A stretch of 25,561 nucleotides of DNA, taken from NCBI GenBank assembly GCA_026015225.1, contig JAOZGV010000064.1:1-25561 (forward strand), in the 5' to 3' direction. Source of the DNA: Candidatus Bathyarchaeota archaeon (lineage in GTDB: Archaea > Thermoproteota > Bathyarchaeia > 40CM-2-53-6 > RBG-13-38-9). The translations under genes and the position numbers were made by a program. This document shows, in pieces, positions 14,908-23,400 of the stretch; positions within the stretch are counted from its first letter, which is position 1, and every line of letters begins with the position of its first letter. The notes under the pieces are model-generated. The model had not been told where the DNA came from and made no database searches. It saw only the letters and a program-made list of their open reading frames with translations.

Positions 14908-17205
14908 ATGAGACTTGACATTCTTGTCCTGGTTCTGATCCTTACATTAGCCGTTATTCCCGCTTCTATCGTAAATGGTGAGTCAAATGATGATCTTGCT
15001 CATCTTACTGGTTTTGTCTATCAAATCGACGATGGAGAAAAAATCCCAATCTCTTTCGTAAAAGTAGAAATTTTTGAAAATGATACATTGATAGATTCCA
15101 TGTGGACAGCTAATAACGGCTCCTACTCCTTTATATTAAAACCTGGAATGTATACTGTCAATATTGAGAAGGCGAGATATATTCCTCAAAAAGCCTTTGT
15201 TATCCTTGCGTCCAATGCTACTTTAAAGGTTGATTTTCCTTTAGAATTGAAAATCCCACCAATTTCGACATATGAAGCAATTATAATAATCGAAGGTCTT
15301 CCAGAATATCTTTATTCTGAATTGTTAGTTGATGGGATTTTTAAGGGCTACGCATTAAATGACACCAGAATCACTTTTGAAGGGGATACTTTCCATGCTA
15401 TAGAGTTAAGCGAATTCGATTTAGGTAATACAAAATATGTTCCTAAAAGATCGATAGTATATGTTTCAGCTGGGAATTCTTCAGCTTTCTTTCAATATAT
15501 TCGTCAATTCAAGATAACATCAGATACAAATCCTGAGATAGAAGGATGGCATGATGATGGCGAAATCATACGCTTAGAGGCCAGAGAAGTAATAGTTATT
15601 GATATCTCCACGAGATTGGTTTTTAATGGTTGGGCAAAGGATGGACAGATATTAAAACAGAATCCTCTAATCCAAAAGGTTGATGGCAGCTTCAACATAA
15701 ATTCCACTTACAAAAAGCAGTACTTGTTAACAGTAAACACGGAGATGGGCTCTGCAGAAGGAGGAGGATGGTATGATGAAGATACTCTAGCTAAAATTTC
15801 AATTATTGAAGAAGATGAAGGATCTTTTCTTTTTAAGTTTAGATTCGTTGGTTGGAAAGGAGATTTAGATAGTAAAAATTCCACAGCTTCTATTTTGATG
15901 GATGAGCCTAAAACGGTAAATGCTGTGTGGGAAAGCACTCCTATAATTAGTCCTCAAATCGCTGCGATCATTATTTTCATACTCGTTTACTTTTTCATAG
16001 CGACAGGATGGAGAGAGCGAACCATTGCATCTATGGTTGGAGTGGCTGCACTATGGTTCTTTGATATTCTTCCAAAAGAGAAAATGATAGGATATATCGA
16101 TTTCAACGCTATTGGTCTGCTTTTTGGTATGATGGTGCTGGTTGGAGTTTTGGATGAAGCTAATTTCTTCCGTTGGATTGGATTTCGATTAGTAAATCTT
16201 TGTGCTGGAAACACTTTATATATATTCATTTTATTTACGTCGATTACTGCTTTTCTATCAGCTCTACTAGATAATGTAACTACAGTTCTTTTTATGGTTG
16301 CTATTACTTTAGAGATTGCTGACTTTTTAAAAATTGATCCGAAGCCTTACATAATAGCTGAAATCTTGGCATCCAATATTGGTGGAACCGCAACTTTAAT
16401 TGGCGATCCGCCAAATATCATGATTGCTTCTGCAACAGGATTAACCTTTATAGACTTCATAAATAACACTATGCCCATTTCTCTTGTGGCGTTTGCCTTG
16501 CTAATATTTTTACTAAACAGAATTTATAAAGCTGAATTTAGAGCCTCAACTGAAAAAAGTGTAACCATGAGCTTAAGAGGAATAATTTCGGATAAAAGAC
16601 TTTTCAGAATAGGTCTTGGAATATTTATTGCAACAATATCCATGTTATTTATACACGACTTTCTCCATATGCCCCCAGCTGCCATCGTAATGGCTAGCGC
16701 TATTATAATATTATTTATAGGTGGAGTGAAAATGCCAAGAATACTTGAGAGAGTTGAGTGGAGAACACTCATCTTTTTTACGTGTTTATTTATAATTGTT
16801 GGAAGTCTTGTAGAAACTGGTACGATAGAAGAGCTTGCGATCCAAGTAGTAAATCTTGTAGGGTGGAGTGGACCACTTATGGTTAGCATGGTACTTTGGG
16901 TTTCTGCCATAGCTTCCGGTATCATAGACAACATACCTTTAGTAGCTGCTTTTATACCCATGATCCAAGATATATCTAGAATTACAGACACGGATGTATC
17001 GATCTTATGGTGGGCTCTATCGCTTGGAGCAGGTTTTGGAGGAAATGGCACATTGATTGGAGCGTCCGCAAACATTGTAGCAATTGGTGTTGCTGAGGCT
17101 AAAGGTGTTAAAATCTCATTCATGGATTTCTTGAAAGTGGGTGCTATAACAATGATTATAACGATAGTAATTGCCAATATATACTTGCTTTTAAGATTCT
17201 TCTAA
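14908..17205 (+). CDS. Secreted Ig/InlB-repeat module fused to ArsB/NhaD-type ion permease
   Basis: This 765-residue chimera begins with a signal peptide (about 1-25). A carboxypeptidase-regulatory-like Ig domain follows (about 30-115, with N-G-S-Y-S-F and K-P-G-M-Y-T-V motifs), then a PEGA-like segment (about 120-195). Two InlB-B-like repeats follow (about 200-272 and 273-342), each ending in a G-W or A-V-W type strand. Several N-x-S/T sequons suggest surface glycosylation. From about residue 350 the rest is a polytopic permease of the ArsB/NhaD/SLC13 group, with two inverted signatures: G-G-T-A-T-L-I-G-D-P-P-N-I near 492 and G-G-N-G-T-L-I-G-A-S-A-N-I near 711. NhaD-like sodium/proton exchange is the most likely activity, with anion or dicarboxylate transport as an alternative. 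Its extracellular half is paralogous to that of the next gene. Confidence 0.85.
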   Translation: MRLDILVLVLILTLAVIPASIVNGESNDDLAHLTGFVYQIDDGEKIPISFVKVEIFENDTLIDSMWTANNGSYSFILKPGMYTVNIEKARYIPQKAFVILASNATLKVDFPLELKIPPISTYEAIIIIEGLPEYLYSELLVDGIFKGYALNDTRITFEGDTFHAIELSEFDLGNTKYVPKRSIVYVSAGNSSAFFQYIRQFKITSDTNPEIEGWHDDGEIIRLEAREVIVIDISTRLVFNGWAKDGQILKQNPLIQKVDGSFNINSTYKKQYLLTVNTEMGSAEGGGWYDEDTLAKISIIEEDEGSFLFKFRFVGWKGDLDSKNSTASILMDEPKTVNAVWESTPIISPQIAAIIIFILVYFFIATGWRERTIASMVGVAALWFFDILPKEKMIGYIDFNAIGLLFGMMVLVGVLDEANFFRWIGFRLVNLCAGNTLYIFILFTSITAFLSALLDNVTTVLFMVAITLEIADFLKIDPKPYIIAEILASNIGGTATLIGDPPNIMIASATGLTFIDFINNTMPISLVAFALLIFLLNRIYKAEFRASTEKSVTMSLRGIISDKRLFRIGLGIFIATISMLFIHDFLHMPPAAIVMASAIIILFIGGVKMPRILERVEWRTLIFFTCLFIIVGSLVETGTIEELAIQVVNLVGWSGPLMVSMVLWVSAIASGIIDNIPLVAAFIPMIQDISRITDTDVSILWWALSLGAGFGGNGTLIGASANIVAIGVAEAKGVKISFMDFLKVGAITMIITIVIANIYLLLRFF
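15504..15803 (+). repeat. 300-bp direct repeat, copy 1
   Basis: This coding stretch matches 18054-18353 with 6 differences in 300 bases (at 15518, 15558, 15634, 15722, 15726 and 15750), in the same frame. It covers the first InlB-like repeat and the start of the second. Flanking sequences are recognisably homologous but much more diverged. Confidence 0.95.
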
Positions 17206-17457
17206 TCAATTTAAAGAATCTATTAAAAAATAATAAAATTGGATGTAAATGAATTGCATTTTTTCTTCATAATTAAGAATCTGGATATTAAGTCTATTGT
17301 TTGGCAGTTCAATAATAAATTCTATCGAATCTAATTGTTTATCATTTTAAATTTCGAAATATAACTTATTAGTCAATCTAAGCTAATTAAAACGAAAGCT
17401 AAGTTATATTTCATTTCAATATGTATAAAATCATTTGGAAGTTAATGGCGACTGGTG

Positions 17458-19722
17458 ATGAAAGCGACTAAATTAATTTTGGCTATGACTCTTTTCTTTC
17501 TATTTTTTCAAATATCTGCTGGTTGTTGCGAACCAGAAGAAGAGCTAAGTCAGTTATATGGAGTAGTCTATGAAGTTGATGAAAATATTATTCGTTCCAT
17601 TGGCTTTGCAAGGGTTGCAATATATGAGAATGATACGATGATACATTCTTCTTGGACCAGAAATAATGGTACATATTCATTTATGTTAAAACCTGGTATG
17701 TATACAGTCACTGTAGAAAAAACAAAGTATATTTCTCAAAAAGCTTTTGTCACGCTCAAACCCAATGCAACTTTAAAAGTAGATTTTCCATTGGAATCTA
17801 AAGTACCAGCCATTTCACCCTATGAAGTTCTAATAATAATAAAAGGTTTTCCTGGAGATTTCTATCCGGATATGTATGTAGATGGGCTTTTCAAGGGACA
17901 TGCTTTAAACAATTCAAAAATCATTTTTGAGGGAGGTACATTCCATACTTTGGAACTTAGTGAAATTACAATAGGCGATGCTAAATATATTCTTAAAAGA
18001 CCGATCGCATACGTTGCCTCGAGTAATACAAGAGTATTATTCCAATATACCCATCAATTCAAGATAATATCAGATACAAATCCTGAGATAGAAGGATGGC
18101 ATGATGAGGGCGAAATCATACGCTTAGAGGCCAGAGAAGTAATAGTTATTGATATCTCCACGAGATTGGTTTTTAATGGTTGGACAAAGGATGGACAGAT
18201 ATTAAAACAGAATCCTCTAATCCAAAAGGTTGATGGCAGCTTCAACATAAATTCCACTTACAAAAAGCAGTTCTTTTTAACAGTAAACACGGAGATGGGT
18301 TCTGCAGAAGGAGGAGGATGGTATGATGAAGATACTCTAGCTAAAATTTCAATAAAAGAGAAAGAAGTAGGGGCATTACCTTTTAAATACAGATTCATTG
18401 GTTGGTCAGGAGATTTGGAAAGTAAAGACACTAATGTCACTATTTCAATGGACGGACCTAAAGAAGTGAGCGCAGAATGGAAAAGAGTTCAATCTATAGA
18501 AGTTCAGGAACCTGAACCCCTCTATAAGGCAATTATTAGCATTGGCCTTCTAATAGTCGCAGCTAAGATTATTGGTGGTTTATTCACTAAGATTGATTTA
18601 CCTGAAGTTCTGGGTGAATTATTTGCTGGAATGATTTTGGGACCTTATGCACTAGGAGGATTGGAAATTTTTGGTGCCCCAATCATAGAGATAAATGAAT
18701 ATGTGTTAGGTTTCGCTGAAATAGGTGCGATCCTGCTTCTTTTTATTGCTGGTTTAGAAATTAGTTTCAGTCAATTCAGAGCAGTTGGCTCTAAATCAGC
18801 AATAGTGGGTACCTTTGGAGTGGTTGTTCCATTCTTCTCTGGATTATATATTATGCAACTATTGGGATTTCCTTGGGAGATAAATCTCTTGGTAGCAGCA
18901 GCACTTACTGCTACAAGTATAGCAATAACCCTTAGGACTTTAGAGAGCTTTGGCCGACTCAATTCAATAGAGGGAAATATAATGATAAACTCCGCAGTCA
19001 TAGATGATGTTTTAGGTTTGGTCGTCTTGGCTGTAGTGATTTCTATCGTTACCTCTGGGGCTCCGCCACTTCTACAGGATTTAACGTGGATATTGTTTAG
19101 AACTGTGGCCTTCTGGTTGGTATTATTGATTATAGTTCTCACCGTAGCGCCAAAATTTGTGGGAGCTGCTGAAAGATGGCAAACTAGAGGTACTGTGGAA
19201 GCGTTTTCGACAGCCACATGTTTCGCCAGCGCAGTAGCTGCCATTGTTGTAGGTTTAAGCCCAATCATTGGAGCATTTGCAGCAGGGATGGCACTGGCTG
19301 GATCAAAAGTAATAGTGAGGGTCAGAGATTATATCGAAAAACTGAGCATTCTGTTCTCCCCAATATTCTTTGCAGTCATAGGTGCTCAATTCAATATTCG
19401 ATCCTTGAATATCAACTCTATTTGGGTCGCTCTAATTTTATTGTTTGTGGCAGTAGTTAGCAAACTCATTGGATGCGGTCTGCCCGCAATGGCAATGCTC
19501 AGAGATGCTAAGAAAGGATTCAGAATTGGATTAGGAATGATGTCTCGAGGTGAAGTCGGTTTAATAATAGTCGGTATCGGTATGACCTCAGGCATATTAA
19601 CACAAAATATCTATGGTGCTGTTGTAACAATGGTAATTCTCACAACGATTCTTACGCCTATCGCTCTGAAATGGTCATACTCAAAAAAAGAGAGAAAAAT
19701 TTTAAAAAATTCAGAAGATTAG
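17458..19722 (+). CDS. Secreted Ig/InlB-repeat module fused to NapA/KefB-type (CPA2) antiporter
   Basis: This is a chimera of about 754 residues. The signal peptide (about 1-23) ends in A-G-C-C, which might be a lipobox-like cleavage site. The same secreted module as in the preceding gene follows to about residue 350, including the near-identical InlB-like tract. The C-terminal part, from about 357, is a CPA2 monovalent cation/proton antiporter. It contains G-E-L-F-A-G-M-I-L-G-P, an I-A-G-L-E-I helix, the unwound-helix T-A-T-S-I-A-I-T region, and the ion-binding Asp pair V-I-D-D-V-L-G (Asp517-Asp518 counted from 17455). The Asp-Asp pair is typical of electrogenic NapA/NhaA-like sodium/proton exchangers. 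No KTN/TrkA domain is attached. GTG at 17455 is an alternative start. The 250-bp upstream gap suggests its own promoter. Confidence 0.86.
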   Translation: MKATKLILAMTLFFLFFQISAGCCEPEEELSQLYGVVYEVDENIIRSIGFARVAIYENDTMIHSSWTRNNGTYSFMLKPGMYTVTVEKTKYISQKAFVTLKPNATLKVDFPLESKVPAISPYEVLIIIKGFPGDFYPDMYVDGLFKGHALNNSKIIFEGGTFHTLELSEITIGDAKYILKRPIAYVASSNTRVLFQYTHQFKIISDTNPEIEGWHDEGEIIRLEAREVIVIDISTRLVFNGWTKDGQILKQNPLIQKVDGSFNINSTYKKQFFLTVNTEMGSAEGGGWYDEDTLAKISIKEKEVGALPFKYRFIGWSGDLESKDTNVTISMDGPKEVSAEWKRVQSIEVQEPEPLYKAIISIGLLIVAAKIIGGLFTKIDLPEVLGELFAGMILGPYALGGLEIFGAPIIEINEYVLGFAEIGAILLLFIAGLEISFSQFRAVGSKSAIVGTFGVVVPFFSGLYIMQLLGFPWEINLLVAAALTATSIAITLRTLESFGRLNSIEGNIMINSAVIDDVLGLVVLAVVISIVTSGAPPLLQDLTWILFRTVAFWLVLLIIVLTVAPKFVGAAERWQTRGTVEAFSTATCFASAVAAIVVGLSPIIGAFAAGMALAGSKVIVRVRDYIEKLSILFSPIFFAVIGAQFNIRSLNINSIWVALILLFVAVVSKLIGCGLPAMAMLRDAKKGFRIGLGMMSRGEVGLIIVGIGMTSGILTQNIYGAVVTMVILTTILTPIALKWSYSKKERKILKNSED
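18054..18353 (+). repeat. 300-bp direct repeat, copy 2
   Basis: This is the partner of 15504-15803, offset by 2550 bp, with 6 mismatches counted by eye. The longest uninterrupted identical run is about 87 bp. Confidence 0.95.
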
Positions 19723-19824
19723 GAGTACTTCCTAAAATATTATCTTGGACTTCTTATAACTATAAAAATTAATCACATTAATCCCCCCCGCTTAAAATAT
19801 AATGAATTGATAGAGGAAAGTAAA

Positions 19825-20357
19825 ATGGAAAAAACAATAATAATCTACGAATCGAAAACTGGAAATACTGAAAAAGTGGCTTTGACGATAAAAGATGGTT
19901 TGGAGGATGCTGGATTAGAAGTCTCGTTAAAAAAAGTAGATGACGCCTCAAATATTGATTTCTTCGATTATGATCTAATTTATATCGGTTCACCATCTTA
20001 CAATTGGCGACCTATAAAATCAATTTCCGATTTCTTGACTAACAAATTTAATAATTACAAAGAAAAGGGAAAAATTAAAATTGGCTCTCCCAGGATCCCT
20101 GGAAAAAACTCTCTTGTTTTCTGTACTTATTCTGGACCACATACTGGAATGAGGCCATTCCAGCGGGTAAAATAATGAGCCAATTCTTCGATCATTTAGG
20201 TTTTACGATTTTAGATGAATGGTATGTCCTATGTGAGTTTCCTGGATCTGAAGAATTGAGCACTAAAGGGAGACTGGGTGATATAAGAGGTAAACTAACT
20301 GACGAGGATTTAATGAAAATAAAAAGAGATGCCAAAAGTCTAGCTAATCGGCTTTAA
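19825..20357 (+). pseudogene. Flavodoxin, disrupted by a one-base frameshift
   Basis: The 5' part (ATG at 19825, GAGG 8 nt upstream) encodes an FMN loop E-S-K-T-G-N-T-E and an I-G-S-P-S-Y-N-W-R loop, then runs to S-G-P-H-T-G-M before going out of frame and stopping at 20175. The second frame reads A-I-P-A-G-K-I-M-S-Q-F-F-D-H-L-G and continues through a typical flavodoxin C-terminus to 20357. The frame change lies at about 20151-20154, so one base appears to be missing there. The stop and the next ATG overlap as TAATG, so independent translation of the second part is possible but would split one domain. This is a pseudogene, a sequencing or assembly error, or a programmed shift. In-frame it would be about 178 residues. 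Confidence 0.8.
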
Positions 20358-20427
20358 GAATTCAATGTACCTCCAAAAACATCTCGTTTAACCATAAAAT
20401 TAAGTTACATAATTCGGAGTAACGAAT

Positions 20428-21588
20428 TTGCATATTGATAGAAAAATTCTGCTAATAATCATTTTCCCGTTAATAGGATACGCTATATGGGCAATGTTCA
20501 GACTTTCAGTTGGTGTCTTTATTCCAGAGGTTATGATGGAGTACAATCTTGTCGAGGCCGAGGGAGGAGCCATTGTCTCTTTGCTCTTAGGAACAATGGC
20601 CGTATTTATGATCTTAGGTGGTTTCTTATCTGATAAGGTAGGAACAAAAACTGCTATGTCAATGGGCTTTACAATATTGTCGTGTGGTTTGATTTTTGGA
20701 GGTTATTCATATAATTATTCAACACTCCTGCTTGCTCTTTTAATAACTGGGACTGGGGCAGGAATTTTCACCCCCCCTTTATATGCATTTGTTGGAAATG
20801 TAATACCCGCTTCTCGAGGAACAATAATTGGAATAACAAATGGATTTTATGGATTAGGAGGATTCATAGGTCCTTGGCTGTCTGCGATATTGATATTAGC
20901 TTTCAGTTGGCGAAGTCCATTTCGTTTAATAGGTGCTATTTCTCTTGTTTTATCATTGATTCTATGGTTAAGCAGGCAAAAAGAACCCGATCAAAAGAAA
21001 AAATTTAAAAAATCTACCATAAGCCCCTTTCACTTTTTTAAAGACAGTAGAATTATCTTGCTCTGCATCGGAATAGCAATAGCAAATTTGGCTTTCTCTT
21101 CATTTGCAACTTGGGCTCCGAGTTATATGGTAAAAATTGGAGGCCTAGATCTAGCCAATGCAGGGTTCTCTTTTGGGTTATTTTCAATAATTGGGGCACT
21201 TGGGGCTATTTTTTTTGGCGTCTTATCGGATAAAATTGGTAGAAGAAAAAGTATACTTGCATCTGGTCTCCCAGGTTTTATTCTTTCTCTTCTTTATTTT
21301 TCCGGATATATTAAGGAAATTGGTTTAATAATATTGTCTGGGATGATTGGTTTCACGGCCTTTGCTTATTGGAATCTTATAATATCTGTTGCCCAGGATG
21401 GAGTCAGCAATGAACTTATTGGTTCGGTAACTGGAACAATTCAGGGAGTTGCGTATATTAGTTCCGCGGTTGCTCCAACTATTTCAGGTCTTATGATATC
21501 AAAATATGGCTTCAGTATAGCGTTGATTTTATCAGTAGCTTTACCACAATTTATATATGTCGCTATAGTCTCAAAGGCAGCTACTTGA
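20428..21588 (+). CDS. Major facilitator superfamily transporter
   Basis: This 386-residue, 12-TM MFS permease carries the loop 2-3 signature G-G-F-L-S-D-K-V-G-T-K-T at about 67-78 and its repeat G-V-L-S-D-K-I-G-R-R-K in the second half (about 264-274). There is a central cytoplasmic loop rich in Lys at about 189-198. The proposed start is TTG, with GGAGT 8 nt upstream, and gives a first TM helix right after a short cationic N-terminus. The appearance is closest to the OFA/CynX-type anion or organic-acid carriers, but the substrate cannot be read from sequence. It appears monocistronic, with 70 bp separating it from the broken flavodoxin. Confidence 0.88.
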   Translation: MHIDRKILLIIIFPLIGYAIWAMFRLSVGVFIPEVMMEYNLVEAEGGAIVSLLLGTMAVFMILGGFLSDKVGTKTAMSMGFTILSCGLIFGGYSYNYSTLLLALLITGTGAGIFTPPLYAFVGNVIPASRGTIIGITNGFYGLGGFIGPWLSAILILAFSWRSPFRLIGAISLVLSLILWLSRQKEPDQKKKFKKSTISPFHFFKDSRIILLCIGIAIANLAFSSFATWAPSYMVKIGGLDLANAGFSFGLFSIIGALGAIFFGVLSDKIGRRKSILASGLPGFILSLLYFSGYIKEIGLIILSGMIGFTAFAYWNLIISVAQDGVSNELIGSVTGTIQGVAYISSAVAPTISGLMISKYGFSIALILSVALPQFIYVAIVSKAAT

Positions 21589-21633
21589 ATATATTGTTTT
21601 CAAAGTTTTGTTAGCTGTCTTCTTAGGATTTGA

Positions 21634-22149
21634 TTATCGATTGGGTTTAAATTTCTCCCCAAAATAAATTGATAAAATCTCATCTAACATTGGAAGACTA
21701 AAAAAAATACCAACTAATATTAAAGGTAATGAAAATTCAAATGACCTCTCATTATGTATCATTATTATTGCTATTAAAAAAGGAGCTCCCATCGCAATAC
21801 TGAATAAAATATTACTGATAAAATCACCAATTTCACCGAATTTTCTCGCGATAAAATTAAATGGTTTAGTTGGTATATCAAAAAATCTGTAAATATTTGG
21901 ATATTTTTCAGCTATATATGCATGCCCTATCTCGTGCCTTAAACTAGATTTACTCGAGTCCACCAGTAGAATTTTGTGGGCAAATTTAGTGTCAACGTAA
22001 TGATCAAAACCTAACCGTGGATCCAATTTTATATCTATCCGTTTTTTCAGCCCCATTCTTATTGCTTCTATATTTGCATACGATATTAATTCAGATTCAG
22101 CGGACATTAAGTCGAAGAACACCTTATCATTTTTTACAATTAATGACAC
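21634..22149 (-). CDS. Membrane-anchored HEIGH metallopeptidase-like protein
   Basis: This 171-residue protein has an N-terminal cytoplasmic-type domain. An R-H-E-I-G-H-A motif (His72-Glu73, His76) gives the two zinc ligands and the catalytic Glu of a zincin, and is followed by an acidic residue eight positions on. Two TM helices (about 112-131 and 138-156) then anchor it, with a short Lys-rich tail. No family is recognised with certainty. A small membrane-associated zinc peptidase is inferred from the motif. It is convergent with the MFS gene (about 45 bp between stops) and divergent from the MscS-like gene. Confidence 0.7.
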   Translation of the reverse strand: MSLIVKNDKVFFDLMSAESELISYANIEAIRMGLKKRIDIKLDPRLGFDHYVDTKFAHKILLVDSSKSSLRHEIGHAYIAEKYPNIYRFFDIPTKPFNFIARKFGEIGDFISNILFSIAMGAPFLIAIIMIHNERSFEFSLPLILVGIFFSLPMLDEILSIYFGEKFKPNR

Positions 22150-22316
22150 TATAGTGACTTCAAGTGTATGTTCTAATAATTGAATGTAGCGTTCAAAATT
22201 TTAGAATTAAAGCGCACGCGTTTCCAGCCTATTGCGATGTCCCCCTGAATCAATGGAAATTATGGATGTAAACTTAAAATATCGTGATGATATGTTATTA
22301 TAAAAAGGCGTTTAAA

Positions 22317-23021
22317 ATGGCTATTGAAAGTGTTATAATAGATGCATGGAGTATTTTCATGGATTTGCTTCCGAAGATAGCTGGGGCAATAATTGTACTG
22401 ATAATCGGTTGGATCGCTGGCAGAATAATAGGCAAAGGCGCTTCAAGTGTTTTAGATAAGATTGGCATTGATGATGCATTACTTAAGACTGCATTCGGAA
22501 AAGCAATTGAAAAATCTGGAATGACAGTGGTCAAATTCTTTGACATGATTATCCGATGGTTCATATATTTGATAGCTTTATTTGCAGCTACTGATATTTT
22601 AGAGATATCAGTCCTTAGCGAATTTATGAGATCTATAGTTTCATATCTACCATCATTCATCGCTGGAGTCTTTGTTCTTATCTTCGGTTTTATTGCATCC
22701 GATTTCGTTGGCGACACAATTGAATCTATTGGCAAGGAAGCTAAAATCGAGTTCTCGGGCATGCTTTCGAATTTGTTAAAGCTTCTACTGTACTTTATCG
22801 TTCTCACAGTCGGATTAGGCATGATGAAAATAGACATCAAAATACTTTACATATTCGCTGAAGCTCTAGCATGGGGCGGTGCAATTGGCATCGGCGCAGG
22901 TTTAGGAATAGCTTTCGGATGGGGTCTAAAAGACTTTGTAGCAAAGAATGCTAATAAGTGGTTTACTGATATCGAAAAATCTGCAAAAAGTTTTGAAAAA
23001 ACTAAGAAACCTAAGAAATAA
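22317..23021 (+). CDS. MscS-like TM-helix protein lacking the beta domain
   Basis: This protein of about 234 residues contains conserved TM-helix repeats of the small-conductance mechanosensitive channel family. One hydrophobic helix lies at about 18-38 and others are in the middle (about 82-102, 110-135 and 148-170). The C-terminal G-A-G-L-G-I-A-F-G-W-G-L-K-D-F segment resembles the pore-lining TM3 of MscS. The MscS cytosolic beta domain does not follow; instead there is a short Lys-rich tail. It probably oligomerises in the membrane as an osmotic channel or scaffold. ATG at 22317 is preferred over the upstream GTG at 22284, because the partial paralogue at 25431 starts at the equivalent point. 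A strong T-run follows the stop. Confidence 0.82.
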   Translation: MAIESVIIDAWSIFMDLLPKIAGAIIVLIIGWIAGRIIGKGASSVLDKIGIDDALLKTAFGKAIEKSGMTVVKFFDMIIRWFIYLIALFAATDILEISVLSEFMRSIVSYLPSFIAGVFVLIFGFIASDFVGDTIESIGKEAKIEFSGMLSNLLKLLLYFIVLTVGLGMMKIDIKILYIFAEALAWGGAIGIGAGLGIAFGWGLKDFVAKNANKWFTDIEKSAKSFEKTKKPKK

Positions 23022-23029
23022 AATCCTCA

Positions 23030-23057
23030 TTTTTTTTATTTTATTTTAATTTTTTTA
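23030..23057 (+). terminator. Poly-T terminator after the MscS-like gene
   Basis: Three T-runs (8, 4 and 7 bases among others) occur within 28 bases starting 9 bases past the stop codon. There is no hairpin. This is the typical archaeal intrinsic terminator. Confidence 0.65.
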
Positions 23058-23109
23058 CGATAGAAAAAGATTAAATAGAAAATCATCTCAGTTTGAATTA
23101 GTGATCTTA

Positions 23110-23400
23110 TTGAGTGAAACTGAGAACAACGAATGCGAAACTATTTTTCATAAAAAACTAAAGATCAAATTGAAGGACAAAGGTAATGAAGGCAGGGTTC
23201 TTTTCCTAAAAGATTATCTTGATTTCCTCATTAAGAGAAAGACTACTTTACCACCAGACTTTCCAACATTTGTAAGGGAGATTATGGGTTTAGACAAGAG
23301 ATCAGGATGGATCCACATAACTATCTGGCATGAGAATAGCGAATTAAAAGAATTCGCAATAAACAAGGGCTATGAATTTAAAGTGGAGCACTATGATTGA
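23110..23400 (+). CDS. Small hypothetical protein upstream of fae-hps
   Basis: This soluble protein of about 96 residues is rich in Lys and Glu, with a predicted helix near 25-45 and a C-terminal strand-helix-strand part. I recognise no family. TTG at 23110 is proposed, because GTGATC (23101-23106) fits the anti-Shine-Dalgarno pairing; reading GTG at 23101 as the start adds three residues. Its last 8 bases overlap the ATG of the fae-hps gene, so the two are almost certainly translated together. The overlap and shared operon suggest a role connected with C1 metabolism, but nothing in the sequence says which. Confidence 0.7.
   Translation: MSETENNECETIFHKKLKIKLKDKGNEGRVLFLKDYLDFLIKRKTTLPPDFPTFVREIMGLDKRSGWIHITIWHENSELKEFAINKGYEFKVEHYD

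Noticed and set aside
16524..17177. Long minus-strand ORF (217 codons) inside the permease gene
   Set aside because: It is antisense to the conserved NhaD/ArsB signatures. Antisense frames of hydrophobic coding sequence stay open by composition, and its product has no domain-like pattern.
20175..20357. Independent 60-codon gene starting in the TAATG overlap
   Set aside because: The translation is plainly the C-terminal half of the flavodoxin domain encoded just upstream, so a frameshift explains it better.
22298..22840. Minus-strand ORF of 180 codons opposite the MscS-like gene
   Set aside because: It is antisense to clear TM-helix coding sequence, with low-complexity Ser/Ile-rich translation and no family features.
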